Origin: Apostichopus japonicus
Lineage: Eukaryota > Echinodermata > Holothuroidea > Aspidochirotida > Stichopodidae
Direction of reading: 5' to 3'
NCBI RefSeq assembly: GCF_037975245.1
Contig: NC_092563.1
Coordinates: 23,032,960 to 23,096,959 of the forward strand
DNA length: 64,000 nucleotides
The notes beneath the pieces are model-generated. The model was not told the origin of the DNA, did no database searches, and was given only the letters and a program-made list of their open reading frames with translations. Both the position numbers and the translations under genes were made by a program. Shown one piece after another: positions 41,401 through 51,500 of the stretch (the stretch's first letter is position 1; every line of letters starts with the position of its first letter).

Positions 41401-42543
41401 TCTTTGTTTTCATTTGGTGAAATCTTTAATTCTTGGATTTGATATTATTTTTTTAATCATTATTTAAAATACTAGCAAATAACTGGAAGAATCTAAAGTA
41501 AATTCATTTCTTAACGTCCTCTAAAAAAGTTGCCAAATATGACTATATTAATGACCTACATGCGTTGAAACGTCTCACGAGTGCCGTGTTCACAAATTGC
41601 GGAATTGTAGCGTAATATAAACACATTTACTGGACTCCCCCGCCAACCCCCCCCCCCCCCCTCCTCACAACCCACCTCTGAACCGCCCTCCCGCCAAGTT
41701 TTACTGTTTGAAATGTTGAAATACTATCTAATCTGCTCTCTAATATGTAGGTTTTTAATCACGCCCACCACAACTACCCCCCACCCCCCCCCATCCCTCT
41801 CTCCCTTGTCAAAGCAGTCATTCAATGGACGAATCAGTGAGGTAAAAGTCTTCTATTGATTACGATATAAATGCGTCTGTTACAAACATTCTGGGTAACA
41901 TTGACACATCTTTAATCTCATATCCATTATGACCAATTTAATTACTCTTTGCTACCCCCCCCTCACACCCTCCCATCCCCAAGGCTTCAAATACAATCAT
42001 TTTATACAATCAAGCAATATAACGACATCATTTGCACTAGTCTGTACTATATAAGCAGTTACCAGTTATTATCTCTTACAATCACATATTTCTACCCCTC
42101 ACTCACCCCCCCCCCCTCCGAATCCCACCCGCCCCCACACACAACCATGTTATGGCACCCTAATATTCTAATGAAACAAAGCACAAACTTACGATTGCAT
42201 CGTAACTCATATTGTTCATGAACAACGCCGTCTGTGATCCACGATAATAGTTGTACCAAGCTGTCCCCTGAAATCTGTCCCCTGCGTCCAGGAGGATCAC
42301 ATTTCCTGTTTCCTTTCGGATTTCTTTAATAGCTGATATTCGTCTGGCTATACCTCCGTAACATTCACCGCTTTCTTGATATTCTTGAGTACATTTGTCA
42401 AAATCACCGGGTCCGAATTCATCAAAACGACTGTGTTCATCGTTTGTATGTAAAATGGTTAAATTAAAGTTAGCTTCACTAATAGTTACAAAAGATACTA
42501 GAAATAAGCTGCAAAGGAAACTAGCAGAACGGATGAATTCCAT
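32435..42543 (-). CDS. CD73-like 5'-nucleotidase with altered active site
   Basis: Eight coding exons: 42193-42543 (ATG), 40944-41157, 37174-37362, 36151-36354, 35423-35674, 34002-34160, 33230-33430, 32435-32637 (TAG). All phases join into 590 residues; human NT5E has 574. A signal peptide spans residues 1-24, then LTILHTNDEHSRF opens the metallophosphoesterase domain. Metal ligands Asp35, His37, Asp89 and His221 are kept, but GNHE is GTHDFD (Thr121 for Asn117 of human) and GGHSNTFL is GGRTNTFL (Arg244 for His243). In the C-terminal substrate domain NGGGIR has become NADSFR (Asn393 and Arg398 kept), the Arg354 position is Gly359, and GGDG is GGAG (Ala509 for Asp506). A hydrophobic stretch (LNWVVSVFCSALWIGL) near the end could serve as a GPI signal but is followed by ten polar residues. 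Family enzymes turn extracellular AMP into adenosine. Here activity is doubtful, so no NT5E symbol is given. Confidence 0.92.
34165..34987. repeat. ~37-43-bp AT-rich minisatellite, about 20 copies
   Basis: Units read roughly TATCTCTATATAAAATAATA followed by TATAAACTAGTACTAGTATA and ACG, with shorter forms lacking one ACTAGT. It lies in the nucleotidase intron between exons 5 and 6, starting directly at the acceptor side of exon 34002-34160. Long and short unit types alternate, suggesting unequal exchange. Confidence 0.93.
35000..35062 (+). repeat. Interspersed repeat fragment, copy 1
   Basis: Similar to 40410-40475: both share AATTGCTCCATT(A/G)ACTT, then ACACACTAAATTCGTCA(T/C)TTTCC and CC-rich flank. 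Two introns of the nucleotidase gene each hold a copy in the same direction, so a dispersed element of unknown class is inferred. Confidence 0.6.
38036..38150. repeat. ACTAT pentanucleotide microsatellite with ACCGGT interruptions
   Basis: Runs of ACTAT are broken at intervals of roughly 26-36 bases by CCGGT, making a higher-order unit. Intron 2 of the nucleotidase gene. Confidence 0.9.
38970..39121 (-). mobile_element. U2-snRNA-headed SINE, diverged copy
   Basis: On the minus strand the element starts with GGCATTTTGGCTTACAGCAT then GTGTAGTATCTGTTCC, which matches U2 snRNA positions ~11-44 (GGCCUUUUGGCUAAGAUCAA then GUGUAGUAUCUGUUC). It continues with CGTGATACACA, then a body shared with the copies at 39.8 and 46.2 kb (GGGACTGAGGGTGGATCAGT, GTCGTTTGGTTTT). 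It sits in intron 2 of the nucleotidase gene. Only the 5' part of U2 is present, so it is not a functional snRNA gene. Confidence 0.8.
39801..39938 (+). mobile_element. 5'-truncated copy of the same SINE with 14-bp target-site duplications
   Basis: The 110-base body at 39815-39924 matches the 46.2 kb copy (CGATGCAAGGGGACTGG, GAGCGGATCAGTCGTT, GTGCCCAGGTTCTTTCCTGG, GTGACTTTT) but lacks the U2 head. It is flanked by perfect direct repeats GCATTTAGAATATA at 39801-39814 and 39925-39938. A 5'-truncated body between long duplications is what LINE-driven reverse transcription leaves. Orientation is opposite to the other copies. Confidence 0.88.
40410..40475 (+). repeat. Interspersed repeat fragment, copy 2
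   Basis: Partner of the segment at 35000-35062. Similarity may continue weakly to about 40540. Class unknown. Confidence 0.6.
40690..40738 (+). repeat. GAGGGGCG tandem, G-quadruplex-prone
   Basis: Successive GGGG runs spaced by CGGA or similar give at least four G-tracts in 40 bases, which fits a G-quadruplex on the plus strand (non-template for a rightward, template for the leftward nucleotidase transcript). Located in intron 2, about 200 bases before exon 40944-41157. Confidence 0.6.
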
Positions 42544-44732
42544 GTTAGGTATATAGAACTATATATAGTTTTATCGATAGATTTAGCCCGATGAATGACT
42601 GCTACATACGCTAATCATTACCATTGTATTGTTTTTATAAGCGAGGCTGAAAGCAAGTAGGCCTATATGTTCACGTCTGTCGTAGTGTTAGTTAAAGTGT
42701 TAATGATTCACATCAGCGTGGCTTAGTACGAAAAACTTAAGGAAGAGAACTGTTGCCATCCTAATGGCAAGGTTGAAGTTAATAACTTGGGTATTTGACG
42801 CACTATTATCGATAAATCACGCTGAAGAAATATTAACATGTTTATTTGTAATGACGTATTCCCATGATATAAATTGACTCGGGTTGTGGCCCTTCCCCCT
42901 GGCACCCCTCTAGTCAGGTCTGTACCCCCCCCCCCCCCATTTCAAAACAAGAGACGTATTACCGAACACAGCACCTTGAAGCTGTAGGTAAGGACTAATC
43001 TTCATCAACTAATTATCTCTATATTGTATCTTGTATTTAATGGGGGATGAAAGTAGGGCACTTTTTCATATTTTAATGGAGCGATGTTATGTTTTCTTCA
43101 CAGAACTGCATGTATGGTCATGAGAAACAACTCATAACCCTCTCATACCTTAAATAACCTTCGAGTCAACTGATGAAATACATCTCTAACTCCTATGTGC
43201 ATGACCTTTGACCTCAGAAAGTTTTTTACCTATCCCCTTGGTTACACCCCCCCCCCCCCCAAAAAAAAACAATACAATGGGTCCATGAGTTTGGTCCCTA
43301 CATTCACTCAAAGATCCCATAAATTCCATAAGTGATGTCTCCAAAGTTTACTTTTTGGCCTACTCTTTCAAATATGCAAATCTATATTTGGCCCGGAAAA
43401 TATATTTAGTTTCTAAGTTGTTAAGTTAAGACATCTTGCAATGTAAATATGCAAGTTGCAGATGTTGGCGTCTGAGTTTAACTTTTGTTTTTGTCAATGA
43501 TACGACATTGCTAGGTTTTTATTGTTAAGTAACCAAACGATAGTACTATGTAACTATGTAAGTATGCAGATGGTGGCATCTATAGTTTTATCATGTGTGT
43601 TGTCGTAGCTAACAATTTTTGCTTTTAATAATATGAATACAGGGTTGGGTTATTGCACAAAATGTGGCAACGTGTAAAATCGAAGGAAAAGAGTACGAAT
43701 TTGTCAATGAGGACATAAGTTATAATAGCCTATATATATTCCATCGTACCGGTGAGGGTCGGATGTTGTAGCTTCTGAAGAAGAAAACAAATCAACATTT
43801 TATGGAGGTCCCTTGAGTTGAAATTGAACAAATATTCCCAGAGTTAAAATAAAACAAACTTGTGTGACCCTATACATGAGAGCACAGAAAACAGTTTCAC
43901 AGTACCTGCTGTGGTGAATTAGAACACACGTTAAGATATTTTTACACATATTACTGTTGATCTACTTCATCAGTTTACACAGTACTTACTGTATAACGAA
44001 TACGATAATCGGATGATGGACCGAATGGCGCCTGCGCGTCCATTTTGTGACTTTATTACCTATATGTCACTGTTTGATATTGGTTATTCTGTTTAAAGAG
44101 CAGTGCCCGGAGTGTAGGCTACTGGTCCTTGGAAATCGTTTATGGTGTGTCGAAGGGAGCGCGGCTTTGGAGGGTGGGGGGTAGGAGGGGTGCCTAACTG
44201 ATAAGAATTAGTCTCTAATAAGAGAATTATACGAAAACGGCCAACGTGGAGGTAGTAGGTGCGCCTAGATTGTTTACGGCCCCGACTCCACCGTGGGCCG
44301 CAGCTTCGGCTGGGTCTATTTCCCGAGAAGAGTTTTTAATCAGTGTGTCACACTACGTCATTAGTAACAGTAGAATAATGATCAGTTTGTTCAAAGCAGC
44401 GAAATGTAGGGCCCTGCACGTTCCAGGTTATATGCTTAGTCCGACCCTTATTTGAGTGAACAAATTATGGAATAACGGCAATATCCACAGTGGAGCAGTG
44501 GTGACACTACATTTATTGATCACTTTATCCCCCCCCCCCCTCTCCTATAAATACAAAAAAACGAGAGAATAAAGGTAATGCGGCCTCACAGGGCCCGGGA
44601 CACAGGGGAGGGGCAGTGACAAGTTAACACCCACCTGCCTAAGCATACTATTGACATTACAGGTTCAGTGAATAAATCAAACGGGCATCCATCTAAGTAT
44701 CCGCCGGATGTGCACTTTCTTTAGGCTGCAAG
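42544..44732. other. Nucleotidase upstream region
   Basis: Contains the 5' flank of the nucleotidase gene, several C-runs (42926-42940, 43246-43260, 44530-44540) and an NRF1-like GGCGCCTGCGCG at about 44027-44038. No spliced coding exon was recognised. The frame at 44246-44455 has no family I know. Confidence 0.45.
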
Positions 44733-44798
44733 CTACGTGACGTTACTGTACTGGACACAGCAAAAAGAAAAGGCGACCAGTCCAGTAACGTCACGTAG
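44733..44798. repeat. Perfect 16-bp inverted repeat (hairpin)
   Basis: Left arm CTACGTGACGTTACTG (44733-44748) and right arm CAGTAACGTCACGTAG (44783-44798) are exact reverse complements across a 34-base spacer. Each arm carries a CRE-like TGACGTTA. It could be the relic of a small inverted-repeat element or a strong RNA hairpin. Confidence 0.85.
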
Positions 44799-44827
44799 GA
44801 CTGCTGTCTAAGGCCCCCTGGTGTGGG

Positions 44828-44920
44828 GGGACTGAAGTACACAAGGGACTGAAGTACACATGCAGGGGACTGAAGTACACATGCAGGAGACTGAAGTACA
44901 CATGCAGGGGACTGAAATTC
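44828..44920. repeat. 21-bp tandem repeat, about 4.5 copies
   Basis: Units GGGACTGAAGTACACATGCAG follow directly on the hairpin at 44733-44798. First and last units are partial. The minus-strand frame gives a repeated CTSVPC-like or HVYFSPL peptide, which looks like a by-product rather than a gene. Confidence 0.92.
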
Positions 44921-44999
44921 GTATTTTTGGTACTAATAATAATAACATAAATGTATCTCCTACTACAATCCCCCAATCATACTATCTTCAGTCCAACCA

Positions 45000-45660
45000 T
45001 ACTTAGGTGCAAATCGAAATACTATTCTATTATATGACCTCAATGTCCATCATACTCACAAAGGCTGTGATAAAACCACTCCAATGGTCAGGATTTCCTC
45101 AATTTAATGGACAATAACAACCTCCATAGTCTTAATATGGGAACCAAAACCCGTACTGACCCGACAACCGGTAATCGAGAACTCATTGACTTAATCATCA
45201 TTAAAACAATAGTAGTCGAAAAAAATCTTCATAACTTTTACATTATCGACAATATTGACTATAGTGGTCACCATATTCTCTTCTGTAAATGTAAAATATC
45301 CACCACAATCAGCACTAAGAACTACTCCCGCTCTCCCCAAAAATACCGATCGGGTTAAATTCAATCAGGATGTCGAAAACGATAATAAAAATAATAACCT
45401 CCCAACAGATAATTTCCATATTACCTCATTTGAACAAATCGATACAATGTGTCATAGCCTTTGCAAAATGATCTTAGATAACTATAACAAAAACTGACCT
45501 CTCAAAAGAGCGTTAACAGTAACTGGTCCCTTCCTAATGAAATCCTCAATTTAATCAAGGCTATAAGAAAACTAAGAAGGGAATTCCATCAAATTAGAAA
45601 TTTTCTACTAAAGACTAAAATTAATAGAAAAATAAATTTAAAAAAAAAACAGTGAAAGAT
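45000..45660 (+). pseudogene. Broken LINE fragment: endonuclease C-terminus and linker
   Basis: In three frames joined by frameshifts the sequence reads like the apurinic-type endonuclease of a non-LTR retrotransposon. First YDLNVHHTHKGCDKTTP (45033-45083, compare the DFNAHH motif). Then DFLNLMDNNNLHSLN and GTKTRTDPTTGNRELIDL, then a degenerate form of the GSDH motif (DYSGHHILF, 45256-45282). Next comes the linker that normally precedes the reverse transcriptase, with IRKLRREFHQIRNFLLKTK near 45563-45620. Stops at 45357 and 45495 and at least one frameshift near 45085-45092 show it is dead. No reverse-transcriptase motif follows. The clade cannot be named from this piece. Confidence 0.72.
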
Positions 45661-45915
45661 AGGTTCTCGTCTTGTCCACATTCCCTCACTCCTTTCCTAG
45701 TGACTTCTATAGATCCGACCTAGTTTTCGATGCCCCAAAATTTAAAACTTATCCAAATTCTGCAGGAGCTGGGCTTAGTCCAGCTGAATCAGTACACGAA
45801 CTTCTTCGCACACAGGGTACTGAATTGGGTACCACAAAAATGCATAACATTAGTAAAACCTTAATCAAGATGGTGATTTGAATTATTTGCTATACGTTTT
45901 GGGCAAATTGGGCAG

Positions 45916-45966
45916 ATTCCCGTAGAAACAGATTCTACACATGATCTAAGAAAAAGGTCGAAAAGC
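45916..45966 (-). mobile_element. U2-headed SINE, isolated head fragment
   Basis: Minus strand TTTTCGACCTTTTTCTTAGA then TCATGTGTAGAATCTGTTTC matches the U2 5' head with several changes, and shares the AAG-to-ATG variant (ATCATGTG) with the 46.3 kb copy. Sequence after the head differs from the known body, so the copy is truncated or interrupted. Confidence 0.65.
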
Positions 45967-45974
45967 CATTGTTT

Positions 45975-46112
45975 TCGATTTTAAGAAATGTCACCCAGGA
46001 AATAACCATATAGGCACAAAACAACGAACCGACTGATCCGCTTCCATTGTATCAAGACTGTGTGATTATTGTCAGATTTGTATCACGTTTCCCCCAGAAG
46101 GGGAACATAATG
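45975..46112 (-). mobile_element. U2-headed SINE copy with the head deleted
   Basis: Minus strand begins CATTATGTTCCCCTTCT as the full copy next door does, then jumps straight to GGGGGAAACGTGATACAAAT, omitting the U2 head. Body blocks ACACAGTCTTGATACAATGG, AGCGGATCAGTCGG and TTTCCTGGGTGACATTT follow in order. The deletion ends fall in similar C/T-rich and G-rich words, which suggests slippage or recombination. Confidence 0.75.
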
Positions 46113-46130
46113 CCCACCCCCCCCCCACGT

Positions 46131-46330
46131 GACACTTTTTACGAAAAGTCACCAGGAAAGAACCTGGGCACGAAAAACCAAACAACCGAACGACTGATCC
46201 GCTCTCAGCCCAGTCCCCTTGCATCGAGACTGTGTGATGATCGTCAGGTGTGTATCACGATTCCCCTCGAAAGGGAAAAGACACTACACATGATCTTAGC
46301 CAAAAGGCCGAGAAGGGGAACATAATGATA
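46131..46330 (-). mobile_element. U2-snRNA-headed SINE, best-preserved copy
   Basis: The minus strand from 46316 reads CTTCTCGGCCTTTTGGCTAA then GATCATGTGTAGTGTCTTTT, which is U2 snRNA nucleotides ~5-44 with about three changes (AAG to ATG after GATC, GUA to GTG in the branch-site pairing region, G to T). After CGTGATACACACC it continues into an unrelated body with GCAAGGGGACTGGGCTGAGA, GCGGATCAGTCGTTCGG and GTGCCCAGGTTCTTTCCTGG. The stem-loop IIb, Sm site and 3' part of U2 are absent, so it is not an snRNA gene. It stands just upstream (minus sense) of the head-deleted copy, forming a tandem. Confidence 0.85.
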
Positions 46331-48272
46331 CTTTCTAAGAAAAGTTCCCCAATGTTTTCATCCAGCATATATTGTCTCGTAACAACTTACAGTAATGTGT
46401 CTCACAAAAATAGCTAAATATAAGTAAAACCTTCATCAAGATGGTTATTTCAACTATTTGCCAAGGTTTATTAATTAGAACATTTACGATAAATGTTCGA
46501 ATTCTGCATTGTCTTCATTGTTTTCTAAAAGGAGCTTAGGTTTACTTCCTTTGGGTTGTATGTATTAAAGGGTGACTTTATAACAAAGATATACACATCG
46601 ATTTTCATAGGAAAGGGCGAAATCACAATGTATCCGAAAGTTCTGTATTTACTGTAGGCGAATATATTCAATATCAGAATGCATATCTTCAATGCATCCT
46701 ATTTTAGCAAGGTTTTAAGTATTTTTTATGAATGCTAATAAAAACAAACATTTTTCATTCCTCCTTGTACTTTCTTTTTACAATATTTGCAGAATGCAAC
46801 TATATCGTTCCAAATTAAATGCAGAACTTAGGGCAACAGTATATATGTCATTTATCACATTTACTCATTGCTATGTCCCTCTCTATTTTGTTGGTTCTTT
46901 CTCTTTGCTCTTATTTTCTTTTTATTTGCAGACTGATTTCTAACAGGTTGGTTCCTGGTTCAACAGATTGCTTCTCGTTGATAGAATCTTGTTGACGGAG
47001 CTTTGACGCGTCAAACAGAGGGCGCTCTGCTCATTCATTCGATCTGATACCTGTTTCGTTATTGCATCGGCCTATGTGGTTACCGTAGAAATGAGTTCAT
47101 AAGCACTTTTGCCCACAATGGTGGCGGAAGATGATACGGGGTGGGGTGGCCGCTGGAGGAATTATCAAATGTGGGTCAAAATAAACTTATTATCAAATTG
47201 ACCGTCTACGCTCTTAATATAGTTATCAATCGCATTCGTGGATAGGATTAAATTAAGTCTATCAATTAGGTTTTCATATTCTAGGAAGTATAAAGAAACT
47301 ATAAATTGATTAACAAAATATAACTGGAATTTTTCTCTTAAAGCACAGGGGAATCCTGTTTTACCACTCGATATTACAAGGGTATGAAGTTTTCAAATTT
47401 GATGATTGTGTGACACAGCAGCTAGCAACGGCAGAGTGATTGTTGATGCAACAGTAATCAACTCGATATAGCAGTAAAGTATTAATAAATTTCGCAGCAG
47501 AATTACAAAGACTGATATAGTTTGATCAATCGCCCTTTACTAGTGTATGAACCAAGCTTACGTGTGTAATATTTCCTTCTTCAATAGAAGTGTTACACTT
47601 TCTGCCACCAGAATATCACTTTAACTATAAAATTGAATGACAAGAATAAACTGATCCCTCATAGTTTGTGAGTAGGAAGCAATGCTTTGGATATCCTACA
47701 CAAGGTTAGTATTCACAGAAGATCAATGGTAGCATGGATGATGGGGTATAAACAAGTAAACATAAAACAAAGAAATTCACTTATAGAAACTTTTTTCTTT
47801 CTTAAATCAGTTCTGTCATGTTAACAATGGCTGGTGTTTGCAAAAACGAGAAAACATTGTTTCTAAAACACCAATGAATGTATTTACATGGGAATGGATT
47901 TAGAAACAAAATAATTGAAAAACTTGACAAATAAGCAAATCATAATGGTAGTATCACTATGAACTTAAAATTATCTTAAAATGTGACTTAAAAAGAACTG
48001 ATTAAGTTACATTAATGGGGAAGAAATTAAGGTCACATGTAACAAATCATATCTCTGCTTTACATGCATCGAGGTGGATTTTGGTTAACTTAGGGCTTAG
48101 TCAATAGTCATAGCACTTCCTCTGAGTGTTACATCTACTGAACCCCTCAATGTACACCATCTGGTGTGAGGCAGTAACTTGATACAATATAATGCTCTCA
48201 CAGATACCTTGAAAGAAACAAGACACTGCTAACATTGACTGATGTCTTTTGCTGTTAAAATTGTCACCCTCA
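46331..48272. other. Intergenic, no supported gene
   Basis: AT-rich sequence without a recognisable exon. An ATG at 47118 opens a short peptide (MVAEDDTGWGGRW) in a G-rich context with a possible GTGGGT donor, but no continuation was found. AGAGGGCGCTCT at about 47022-47033 is a short palindrome. Confidence 0.5.
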
Positions 48273-48278
48273 TTTATT
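48273..48278 (-). promoter_or_regulatory. Candidate SNRPD1 polyadenylation signal
   Basis: TTTATT (AATAAA on the minus strand), about 310 bases after the SNRPD1 stop. Plausible but unproven. Confidence 0.3.
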
Positions 48279-48589
48279 TCTTCAGCTACACACTGGGATA
48301 AATTTAGATACAACCCAAAGTAAAGTACAAAAGGAAACGTTTTTGAAGGTTTCATTATGTCCAATGGCTATACCTGACCACCATTAAGACTACATTCTAA
48401 ACTTAAAGAAAATTTTTAATTTTTGCTGAGTAAGCTCAACTCTTGCTGGATTCTAGCGGCGGTGAAACTGGAATTCACGATCCCTCATCCAAGCAGATCA
48501 TCAAGTTATTTGCCAATGTTCACATGACAAACCTAATGTTAAATGTACAATGATGGTAAAAAATATAATAATTAAAAAAAAAACAAGGA

Positions 48590-51500
48590 CTATCTTCTGG
48601 GGCCACCTCTTCCCCTGCCACGACCTCTACCCCTTCCTCGGCCTCGTCCTCTGCCACGTCCACCACCTGTTGAAGAAAATGGTCATAATATCAATTTTAG
48701 AATGTGATTGTCAAATGAAACAACCGGACAGTAATTTCTTTTAGTGCTCAATAAATTCTTTTTCTTAGAAGAGTACAAAATTATTCTCCATGTAAAGCAA
48801 TTAAATACCACACAATGGAGTTCTTTTTTTTTCTCCTTTTAAAAGTCTAAGACACTAATTTGAACCATCCAGATGAATACATTATTTTACAATACCCTTT
48901 AGCATACCTGGTAGCAAGAAATCCTTAATTACAGAACCTTATCAACTGTTCTTATATAGCTATAAATCCAGTGAATGATGGACCCCATGGCACGGAAAAG
49001 ATTAATGATGAAATATTGACAGGAGGAACATTTAATGTTTGTGTACTTTATTAATCAAGCTATATATTGGTAAATGGGGACATAGATGTGTGTGTGGGGG
49101 GGGGGGATGCTTAGAGATATTTGATACCACTAACCTGCTTCTCTTTTCTTTGCTTTAGCCTTTGGTGTTTCATCCACTAGTAATGTATCCAGGGGCAGAC
49201 TGTCTGGGAGGATGTAATACCTGATGTTGTTGCCACGGATACTGAGTGTGTCCAGCTGCACGGGGTCACGATTCTTGACCGTCATCTTGACCGACCTTAA
49301 ATGTGTGTTCATGCTCACGTCGACACCTGTAAAATCAATGAGGGCAAAATGGTCACAACAACTCATGTGTGACAACCGTACTTCTACAGAATCTAATACT
49401 ATAAGAGATCCAACCAGGACAAATTTTCTCTCTAATCTCCAGTGAAAGTAACCGTTTGGATTTCATTACTATTTGATTGTAAATTATAGGGCTGTGTCAT
49501 TCCGGTTAATTCACTAACCGGTTAACCGTTTCTATTAACCGAACGGTTAACGTTTAAACGTAACCCGTGTTGTTGCCTCAAAATAAGAGCCGAAAATCAG
49601 AGTTATATAGCTCAGATTATAATTCCGAAAGAGCGCCACCACTTTTGATGCGGAAGTACATTCTCAAAATAGCGCTGCAAGTATCGTGTGTTCGTAACGC
49701 GTATGTCAAGAATTTGGTTGTATTTGCTTAGTTTTGACGATCGTTGCATTAAAAAAGACTAATCGCGCGTTTTCATGAAATTTTAAACAGATTTTTGTTT
49801 CTCTTTCAGTTCATCGGTAACTGTTACAGAGATATTTGAAGCAAATATTTCTTCGTTAATTGCGTAGCCCCTACTGTAATAGCGCAGGCATTGTATGGCA
49901 GTTATAAGCCTAATATTACTAGGCCTACTTAATATTGGCATTGTGTGTTGAAGTTTGCGATCATATGGAGTGTTAGACTACAAGGATTTCACCAGCTAGG
50001 CCAAGGTTAGGAAAGTCGGTTGTTAGAAAGCGATTACTACAGAAGTGTACGGTAGTAGGGCTAGGCCTACGCAATTACAAGTACAACAATGGGTCACAGA
50101 TATATTGAATTTGTGCATTGTGGCGGGGTAGGCAGATGGTAGGGGGGAAGTGTGGAAAACATTGTAAAATTTCCCGCCGGAGTTCGCGCAGCAAACACAA
50201 TTAGCACGCGTAGCATAATGGCGTGGGGTAGTCCCCCGGTTGGGTCATGTGGTGGAACCCCTTGTGGGGGTCCAGGGGTTAACGCCCCGGAAAATTTGGC
50301 GCGTCTGGCGATAAAATACTCGCAGCTGTGGATGCAAAATACTGACAACTTTTTTAATTTAAATTGTCACGAAACTGATGAAAATTTTGAAATGACAAGT
50401 TAGAGTAGCCATATTTTGTTATAAAATGAAAAGAGATCTATCTGTCTTACAATCATTAAAAAGTTTAACTTAAAAAAACATGCGATTTTATGAATCAACG
50501 TTCGGCAAAGCCCCATTCCTAGACTGCCTAACAATAGCTTGCACTATACTACAACTACGGTAGGCTACATTTTCCAAGGTACCTTGCCAAACAACTGTGA
50601 GCTCATCCCCTGTCTAACACCTGTTGTTAACAATTTTTTGGCATGTTGCCAAGGAACGTTTCATGGTCTAGAATTAATAAGGTCAGTCAGTAAAGGTTCA
50701 GTTAAGTTATGAGAATTATTATCTTAGACGTTTAAGAAAAGTAGGTAATATATGATCCCCGTAACAGCTAGGTAAGTAAAACAGGCAACTGACTCCTCCG
50801 CATGAACAAGACAATCTATTCCACATGATACATGAAAGTAAACCTTGTAATCACATGTTTAAGGCCACTTGGCATGATTAACTAAATGCTTAATATTGTT
50901 TCCATGTTCTTGTAGAAAACGTAAACTTCGCAATATACAATTAGTTGTGTTTTTTTAGTTACGTGAGATCCGTAACCGACGAGGTGGTTAGGCTATTTGC
51001 TATACACTAAACTATGGTAGGATATTATTTTCTCCGTAATTTTGGAAATTCTAGAAAATACTTTTTCGCCGCTTAACACCAGATGTGTTCTTACGTTTTA
51101 TTCATAATTGGGTGTACTAGAGCCTTGTTTACATGACATTAGTTGCATTTAGCACGATATGCCAGTTTCGCGTGAATTTTTCGAAAGTTTTTTGCTCGAT
51201 CTTTCGTAAAATTTGAAAGGTGTACCAACTTACTTTTCGTACACAATTGGTTATTTCTCTACTGATTTTCAGAGTTTTTTTTTACAGTCAAGTGTATACG
51301 TTGCATTGAGTATAAACTTATTGCGAATGCAAGAAAACGATGCGGGGTTTTCCAGCAGACAAATGTTTTCTTTGTGGGATTACTGAGTCTGTTGAATGGA
51401 ATCCCGCACCTTAGAGGGAACACTGAACTTAAATTACATCATAATAAAGGAAACGTTTACTGCTTAAATACAATATAAATTTGAAAGGATTAGATGCAGA

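Noticed and set aside
44733-44798. MicroRNA precursor
   Set aside because: The stem is 16 bp with a 34-base loop and does not extend to the ~22-30 bp expected of a precursor arm.
46276-46318. Functional U2 snRNA gene on the minus strand
   Set aside because: Only the first ~45 nucleotides of U2 are present. The Sm site and 3' stem-loops are missing and the sequence passes into a repeat body shared by other copies.
47118-47200. Possible first exon reading MVAEDDTGWGGRW
   Set aside because: The donor is weak and no matching downstream exon was found on the plus strand before SNRPD1. The frame closes soon after.
48101-48364. 87-residue open frame on the minus strand
   Set aside because: It lies in the probable SNRPD1 3' UTR, has no recognisable domain, and its codon use looks random.
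50152-50403. Open frames inside the hAT element as a transposase
   Set aside because: They are under 90 residues with no hAT dimerisation or zinc-finger motifs visible, and appear to be chance frames.
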